64,000 nt of DNA from Verticillium longisporum (Eukaryota > Ascomycota > Sordariomycetes > Glomerellales > Plectosphaerellaceae): contig JAETXT010000002.1 in assembly GCA_019188255.1 (NCBI GenBank), forward strand, positions 1,736,001 through 1,800,000, read 5' to 3'. The notes under the pieces are model-generated. The model saw only the letters and a list, made by a program, of their open reading frames with translations, was not told where the DNA came from and searched no databases. Below are positions 57,514 through 64,000 of this stretch, in pieces. The position numbers and the translations under genes were made by a program. The stretch's first letter is position 1, and every line of letters starts with the position of its first letter.

Positions 57514-59371
57514 ACGTACATGTACAGTGAGTGGGCCAGTACAGTGAGTGGACCACTTTCGCGTCATTCTCCAAACTTCAACATTCCACCTTACTTTTCT
57601 CTACAACCAGTCATGGAAACACCTTCTCAAGACAGTCAGCTATTCCTTGCCCGTCAAGCAATGGAAAAAGATCCAGGGTTAAGCGCCCGACGTGCTGCAG
57701 CCATCTACAATGTCAGCCGAACGACTCTCGTTCGCCGCCAGAACGGCACCCCATCCCGAAGCGAAATCACATCCAAATTAAAGAAATTAACAATGCTAGA
57801 AGAGCAAACGATTGTCGAATACATACTAGACCTAGATTCCCGATCATACCCCCTCGGTTGGATAGTGTTGGAGATATGGCGAATGTCCTGCTGGCGGCGC
57901 GCGACGCACCACCCGTCGGACCGCGATGGGCTTCAAGATTCGTCAAACGACAACCTGCGCTCCGGACGCGTATCTTTCGAAAGTACGACTATAAGAGGGC
58001 CCAATGCGAAGATCCCGACGCGATAAACGCGTGGTTTACGCTCGTACGTAACATGGTCGCGAAGTACGGCGTGACGGACGAAGACACCTATAACTTCGAT
58101 GAGACCGGTTTCCAAATGGGCGTTATCGCTAATGGAATGGTTGTTACAAACTCTGAAAGACGTTCTAACGTTAAGATGAGACAGCCGGGTAATCGGGAAT
58201 GGGTTACAGTGATCCAGGGCGTTGGCGCGACCGGATTCTGTGTCCCGCCATACATCGTTGTTGCGGGTAAATTTCACCTCTCGTCATGGTACGAAGAAGA
58301 CGCGTTTCCTCGCGACTGGAAGGTCGCAACCTCTCCAAACGGCTGGACTACGAATGATATTGGTCTCGATTGGATTCGGCACTTCGACCAACATACAAGG
58401 TCGCGTACTTCGGGCGCATTTCGCATTCTCATCCTAGACGGCCACGAAAGCCACCACTCCGCCAAATTCGAGCTTTACTGTAAGGAGAATAAGATCATTA
58501 CACTTTGTATGCCTCCTCATTCGTCCCATCTACTCCAACCTCTCGATGTCGGCTGTTTTGGACCGCTGAAGAAAGCGTACGGTCGGCAAATTGAGATGAA
58601 GATGAAGGCAGGTACAAACCATATCTCCAAGGAGGACTTCTTCCCAGCTTTTTTACGGCATTCCAGAATTCTATGACAGAAAAAAACATCCAGGGAGGTT
58701 TTCAAGGGGCTGGACTTACCCCCATGACCCAGAAGCAGTCCTTTCAAGGCTGGATGTGAAATTAAAGACACCAACGCCGCCAGGAACGTCTTCTGGACTC
58801 CCTAAGCCATGGGTGTGTAAGACTCCTACAAACCCGATTGAAGCCACTTCACAGTCCGAATTCATTAAGAATCGAATCTCCCGACACCAGGGAAGCTCAC
58901 CAACATCAATGCTTCAGGCTATCGACCAATACACGAAGGGTACACACAAGATAATGCACCAGTTCGTCCTAATGGACGCAAGGCTCAAGATACTTGAAAG
59001 CGAGAATGCTACCCTTAGCCGACGTCGGAGAGCTAAAAAGTACGTCTCAGGGAAGGAGGGAGTATGACTCTAGGTGATGGACAAGACCAGATTGCCCAGA
59101 AGGAGGTAGATGTTCAGATGAGGGAGGAAACGAGGCAGAATCCGGGTCGCGCGACTCGGGCTATACCGAAGAAACGGACCTGTGGCACCTGTGGAAATAC
59201 TGGCCATAACGCGAGAACTTGTCAGATGACTATATTATCTTCTGAATAAGGTAATGGGGCGTGATTTCAATTGATTTCCTATGTTTTTGTTTAGTTCTGG
59301 GTTGGAATGTTTGTCGGGTCGAGGTGAGGTGGTCCACTCACTGTACTGGCCCACTCACTGTGCATGTACGT
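57514..59371 (+). mobile_element. pogo/Fot1-like DNA transposon, copy 2 (1.86 kb)
   Basis: Terminal inverted repeats start ACGTACATGTACAGTGAGTG, with the word CAGTGAGTGG twice in each end, and TA duplications at 57512-57513 and 59372-59373. Related to copy 1 in protein and in overall length, but with different repeat sequence and opposite orientation, so it belongs to a sister subfamily. Confidence 0.9.
57613..59249 (+). pseudogene. pogo/Fot1-like transposase with zinc knuckle, copy 2, several frameshifts
   Basis: Same domain order as copy 1: helix-turn-helix (DPGLSARRAAAIYNVSRTTL), catalytic acids in YNFDETGFQMG, ILDGHESHHS and LLQPLDVGCFG, then SRHQGSSPTS, a coiled segment and a CCHC knuckle (CGTCGNTGHNARTC). 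The start is inferred at METPSQDS (57613). Frame changes occur at the C5 run 57849-57853, T6 run 58649-58654, C5 run 58719-58723 and A5 run 59035-59039; each is cured by one more base in the run. Apart from these, the sequence is well kept and not RIP-mutated. It is either recently dead or misread. Confidence 0.85.
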
Positions 59372-59373
59372 TA

Positions 59374-61065
59374 CTATATATATCTAGGATATATTATACT
59401 TATACGCTTACGCTTAGTAGAGGAGGTACTAACTTCTATTATAGCGCTCTATAATTATATTAATCTAATATATATATATACTAAGTATATAATATGCTAA
59501 AGTAATACTATAGGCGTAATAGCGCTCGATATTAGCGCTTAGGGCGACTTAGTATTACTAATAATAGAACCTTAAGGGGAGGTAATATAGCTTTAGCTAG
59601 TATAGGTATTATTAGTACTACGTATATATCTAGTATATACTATTACTTAGTAGGACGTAAATAAATATTAATAAGATATTTATTTTCGTATTTTCGCTCC
59701 TAGGCCGATTATTACTATTATAGGATTAAGTATAATATAGCTAATAGGGGTATTATATATATATCTAGTATATACTAGGATATTATATTAGGCGAAGATA
59801 AAGAGAATAATAATAACTTATATTACGATAGAACCGAGTTCCCTAAATATTAGCGAAGGCATCGTCGTTACGATTATATATATAATTAGTATATATAGAC
59901 TATATATTTTTCTTAGCCTATACTTATATAATAGCCTCTAGCTTAGTAGTATAAACGTTAATAAAGTCGCTAGGGGTACTATGATTATTTATAGTTAGTA
60001 TATACGTAGTATAATTTAGGTATATATATACCCCGGCTCCTCTATAAACGAAGTACGACGCTAATTACCCTTAAATATAAAACGCTTAAAGGCATTCTAG
60101 CCCTAGATATACTCTTAAACTCTAAAATTAGAGCGAGAGGTATTAGCGGCTATATATATTAGATATATATAGAGTATATACGAGAGATATACTATAGATA
60201 TATACTTACTAGTACCAGTATACTCCTAGCGGAAATAGTAGTAGAGGGCGGGCTAGGACGAAAAAACCTTATTATATATAGAGCTAGCGCTATCGATATC
60301 GATTATATAGCTATAGAGAAGAAGTTAAGTATATATTTAGTATATATAGAGTATATCTATTTATATGCCCGAGTTAATGCGTAAGATACGATTACCGGTA
60401 TTAGGACCTTCGGTATTTATAGCTAAGGTAATAGTAGGAGCTAGTATATATTAAGTATATATTTAAATTAAACCTCGTTATTTTTAAACTTATTATTAGC
60501 TAAGTTTATAGCGCTACTATTATTAATATACTAGGTAATAGCTATATTTATATATATATTAAGTATATATACTATATTATTATTAAGGGAGATATATATT
60601 AGCGGGATGCTAATTAACGTTAGGGTTAGGGATAGGGCCTATTACGTTAGAACTTCGTCTCTATATATACGACGTATATACCCCCTTTACTATAATAGTA
60701 ACTAAAATCCGAGGGATTATTAGCGCTACGTATAGCGACGTTATCGTAATTAGTAGGGTTAGATATACTTCGAGATATAAGTTAGTATATATATAATATA
60801 AGCTAGCTTTATACGTAATTTATATACTAGTACGATTATCGATATATTAAGGGTATTTAGTATAGGCGGAGTTATATAGGGAGGAAAGTAGGAAATAAAA
60901 ATTTTCACTTCGTAGTATAAGTTTAGTATATGCCTAACTAGTATATTATATAGGCTAGGGGTGGGTCGAATGTAGGTCCTAGATAGCAGAGTCATAGTGC
61001 TATATTATAGTCTATTATTCATAGTATACTATCTATTTATGTTTTCTTCTAAAAATTATACTAAC
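59374..61065. other. RIP-saturated AT-rich DNA, right segment
   Basis: As the other two segments; includes further copies of the scattered palindromic motif (for example 60318-60358). No gene recognisable. Confidence 0.7.
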
Positions 61066-61127
61066 TACCCCCCCCGAGGTTTCTCCGGATTGGGGGGGGT
61101 GAACTTGAGTCTCATCCCTGTGAGCTG
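61066..61127 (-). repeat. Right terminal inverted repeat of the AT-rich block
   Basis: Inverted copy of 50861-50930: C8, GAGGTTTCTCCGGATT, G8, GAACTTGAGTCTCAT and then the outer TGAGCTG. Not RIP-mutated, unlike the interior next to it. Confidence 0.85.
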
Positions 61128-61694
61128 TAACCTCTACCTTAGCTACTAAGCCGACAACTATTCATCCCTAGCCCCATCATTCCACCAGATTTGCTACGTC
61201 GAGCAGCCTCGTCGAGCACCCTATCGTGCACTTTGCACTGTAACCATCTTCGTGATTTGGATGATTCGAAGAAGCCCCGCAGGGATGGCCCGGTGCGCCT
61301 CCATCTTGGTACACGCGAGGCCCCGATATGACGAAACAACGTTGAAGCATGTCATCGCACAGCGTTCTTGGCTACTGGGTCGCGCAGGCTGGCTGGCTCG
61401 TTGTAGGCGCAATTCTCAAATTCGCGAACGCGCACACTTGCGCATGACGCCGCACCAATGAGGTTACGATGGTGGCCATCCCGCATGCACCTCAGTCTGA
61501 CAGTCTGGCTGCCTGATATTGGTTTCTACCGCCCGATCAGTGACGGCCGCCTCCTGCAAATATCCAATGCAACCCTCGCTTGCTAGCCTGTTGAGCTCTT
61601 CTCAATTCTCATCCTACTCTCTTGAGTCTATGTGTCTTGCATTCCAGCCTCGTACTGAGTCGACGCTCTTCTCAATATTTTCTTCACGAAAACT
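61128..61694. other. Intergenic, promoter of the Clr5-domain gene
   Basis: Normal composition directly outside the inverted repeat. No frame of note. CTCTTCTCAATTCTCATCC at 61595-61613 and a similar CTCTTCTCAATATTTTC at 61668-61684 lie just before the start. Confidence 0.45.
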
Positions 61695-64000
61695 ATGAAC
61701 TTCGAAAGGTTGCCTCCCCTTGTGTCCTTTGCAGGCGGTCGAGGATACCGTAGTGGACCGAAACCCGAAGGAACAGAGGGCAAAGAGCAAGCTTCTTCTC
61801 GTAGAAAGCAGCCACGTACTTCAGCGGAGGCATGGCAGCTCCACAAAGAGACTATTTTAGCATGCTATGAGGAGAAAGGTCTCAGCGAAACGGTGGACTA
61901 CATGGCCCAGGAGCACGGGTTCCTTGCTTCGTGAGTTTCGACCCGTTTTGCAGCGAGATATACAGTACCTGCGTACCTGGATACACACTCTGACTGAACC
62001 TGTCAATCTCGCAGAAGGCGGCAGTATGTGTATCGTTTAGGTCTATGGGGCGCTTCACGGTATGGATTAATTTCGTCAAGGAAGAAGGCACTGTCAGCGT
62101 GCAACGATCACGATACTGGTTGCGAGGCTGAACCCCCAGCGGGTCTCGTGACCCAATACCCTGCTTTCGAACCAGGTACGAGCAAACAGAAAGACGAACC
62201 TGGTATTTCGAAGACATCAAGCAGCTCAGAGGCCTCGTCTCAGCATCTCGCAGGGCTAGTCACTGAGTTCATTGTTGAGCAGGTCCTTTCAGGCTATGTG
62301 TTTGTCAGCGACAGCTACCAAATCTCTGCCGGCTTTCGTCTGCTCGCTCTCCATCAGAGATATCAGTCATCTCTTTTGGACTTCGTGGCTTTCGGACATA
62401 CATTTATTCGTGACCGGCTTGAGGCAGAACAAAGGGATTTGCGCGGAGTACTCCAAGATGAGCATCACCATCTCATCGGGACCTTGTGTAGTCTTTGGAC
62501 CCACACTGAGTGGTCGGGAAACAAAAGTCTGAGCTCCTGGTTTCTGGAATATCTGGCCAAGAATTGTGAGGTGGCTCTGGGGGAGAGCCACATTATTACA
62601 AGAGTATTCGAGGAGATGCGTGCCCACCCAGAGAGGTCCGATCCCCTGGAGTGCCTTGATCTTTTGGCCCATCTGCCGATGATGTTATTTCATCCACGGA
62701 AGGTTGGTGTTACCTTGAAAGACCCCACTCAGGGAAACACTTCTCCTGGGTCAAGTGAGAAAAGCATTGACGACTACAGTGAGCCAAGCGAGTCTGGCCC
62801 TGCTAGCCAGTCAGTACAGCTAGCTCGCCGTTCCGGAGTAAGGCCCGCCGTTGGTTCTGGTACCCATCAACGAACTCTAAATTGGGTAGGACAGCGAGGC
62901 GAAGACGGCAATCAAAGCACAGAAAAACCTGCCAATATGGCAATATCCCTGCTGGGTGCTTCCCTCCCGAAAATAGAGCCAGATTCTTTGCCGACAGCAG
63001 CCAGTGACCTCGATATCCAACAGACACATCAGCATCACTTATTGGCCTCCAACAGTGAAGACGACTCGTCTGTCAGCGAGGCGACGTCTGTATCGGAAGC
63101 AGTTGACTCATTGTCAATAAGGAAGCAGCAAATCGTCGATGGCATTGTGGGATTGTACGTGGAACAAATCGATGATTGGACGGCGAGACTAGCAAGCTAC
63201 GTCAAGGGTGCAACCGGGACGATCGAAACTGGACGTGGGAGCCACAAATCGCAGGACCTATTATATATGCCCGCTGGATCTACTTCTTGTCCAAATCAAA
63301 AACGAAAGCGTCCAGAGGACGATGGCAGAGACGAAGATCGTGGGGATGACGACAGCGACCCTCGAGGCAAGAAACCGAAACCCGACAATGACGCTAAAGA
63401 CGGTGATTGTGCTCTTCTGGCGTGTCCGTACTATAAATTTGATCGGTGGTCATGCGAGCATCGGGCATGCAAAGGCCCTGGGTGGGCAACGGTCGCAAGA
63501 GTCAAGTATGGTGCAACACGAACCCCCTTTCGTCCAAAGTTCTTGCTTACACAACAAAAGGGAGCATGTCTATCGATGTCACTCCGTTCCCAAGTACATC
63601 TGTTCTAGGTGCCAACAGGACCTGAAGACCGCAGCGTTGCTCCAAGATCACGCCCAGGAAGCACAATCTTGTGACAAACAGACCCCAAGGTTTACATATC
63701 AGGTTGCTAAGGTCTTGGAAGCGAATCTGAGGAAGAAAGAAGGACTCCACAAGCTGGATCGCTTGGAGAAGTGGCGAAAGGTATACAAGATGATATTCGA
63801 CGTTGAGGACAACCACATTCCCGATCCGCGTGAGTGAATCCATTTTGTGTTGATATCACGCTGAGCTATAACGTTGACGTTCTGTCAGGCATGGGAGTCG
63901 GAGACAAAAGTACACCAGAATCGCTGGGAGACTACCTGAGGAGGGTGATGCCTGGCCAAATCAGGAGGCTTGCGACGGCTGAGGTCGACAGAATTTTTGG
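61695..64000 (+). CDS. Clr5-domain protein with C-terminal zinc-finger-like region, 3' end beyond window
   Basis: Exons 61695-61930, 62015-63505, 63561-63829 and 63889 onward join in phase to about 700 residues up to the edge. The N-terminal region has the Clr5 pattern: W-x-x-HK-x-x-I, then Y..KGLSETVDYM, GFLAS|RRQYVYRLGLWG, split by intron 1 (residues 45-95). S. pombe Clr5 takes part in heterochromatic silencing, but most filamentous-fungal Clr5-domain proteins are uncharacterised. The middle is low-complexity with an acidic/basic stretch (KRKRPEDDGRDEDRGDDD) that may include a nuclear signal. The C-terminal part has CPYYK, an intron, then HVYRCHSVPKYICSRCQQDL ... H, a C2H2-like arrangement seen in related fungal proteins. 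The third intron's acceptor is a plain AAAAG, less typical. It lies 570 bp from the AT-rich block. Confidence 0.75.

Larger units (their letters stand above)
50861..61127. mobile_element. About 10.3-kb block bounded by inverted repeats, RIP-degraded interior
   Basis: The two edges carry the same roughly 60-bp GC-rich sequence in opposite orientation, and composition changes abruptly just inside each. The interior is AT-rich and almost devoid of CA and TG dinucleotides over long stretches (for example 51061-51240). This is the mark of saturated RIP, except for islands listed separately (NUMT and two pogo-like elements). No target-site duplication could be found outside the repeats, and no gene that would move the whole block is readable. 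It may be an old transposon, a composite, or a rearranged repeat array; the type is not known. Confidence 0.6.

Noticed and set aside
50931..61065. AT-rich block as mitochondrial genome contamination
   Set aside because: Only about 520 bp match mitochondrial genes; the rest shows RIP-type dinucleotide loss, and both sides join ordinary nuclear sequence through inverted repeats.

Overview
The window is nuclear DNA of a filamentous ascomycete, most likely a Sordariomycete (Hypocreales is a guess). The genes carry short GT...AG introns with internal branch-site motifs. They include typical fungal families: LysM/hevein/WSC wall-binding proteins, a GH55 glucanase, an F-box protein, a GPI-anchored mucin-like protein and a Clr5-domain protein. 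A roughly 10-kb AT-rich block shows the CpA/TpG loss expected of repeat-induced point mutation (RIP). All gene models were built by eye from reading frames and splice signals.

Left part (1-13 kb), secreted wall-active functions: a LysM + three hevein-type + two WSC domain protein (minus strand, cut by the window edge), an F-box protein, a secreted NucA/NucB-type nuclease-like protein, and a very large GH55 beta-1,3-glucanase with a long C-terminal extension. Three of these four encode exported proteins acting on chitin, glucan or nucleic acid.

Middle (13-50 kb), mostly housekeeping genes separated by long gene-poor stretches: an internally deleted metallophosphoesterase remnant; a 922-residue conserved fungal protein with a 1.4-kb intron; a rhomboid protease split by one frameshift; a Tma17-like proteasome-assembly factor; a conserved protein of unknown function; a membrane-anchored lysine-rich protein with a C-terminal frameshift; an inosine-uridine-type nucleoside hydrolase; LSM8; a UBE3D-type E2-binding ubiquitin ligase; a small single-TM protein; and a GPI-anchored protein.

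Right part (50.9-64 kb): a block of about 10.3 kb bounded by GC-rich inverted repeats and made of RIP-saturated AT-rich DNA. It contains a nuclear copy of mitochondrial nad2-nad3 (NUMT), interrupted exactly at a TA by a 1.86-kb pogo/Fot1-like transposon, plus a second related 1.86-kb element. A Clr5-domain gene runs off the right edge.

Several reading frames (rhomboid, the 34.7-kb gene, both transposases, the NUMT) are broken only by one-base changes, nearly all in homopolymer runs. This raises the possibility of base-calling errors as well as real decay. No tRNA, rRNA or CRISPR feature could be supported.
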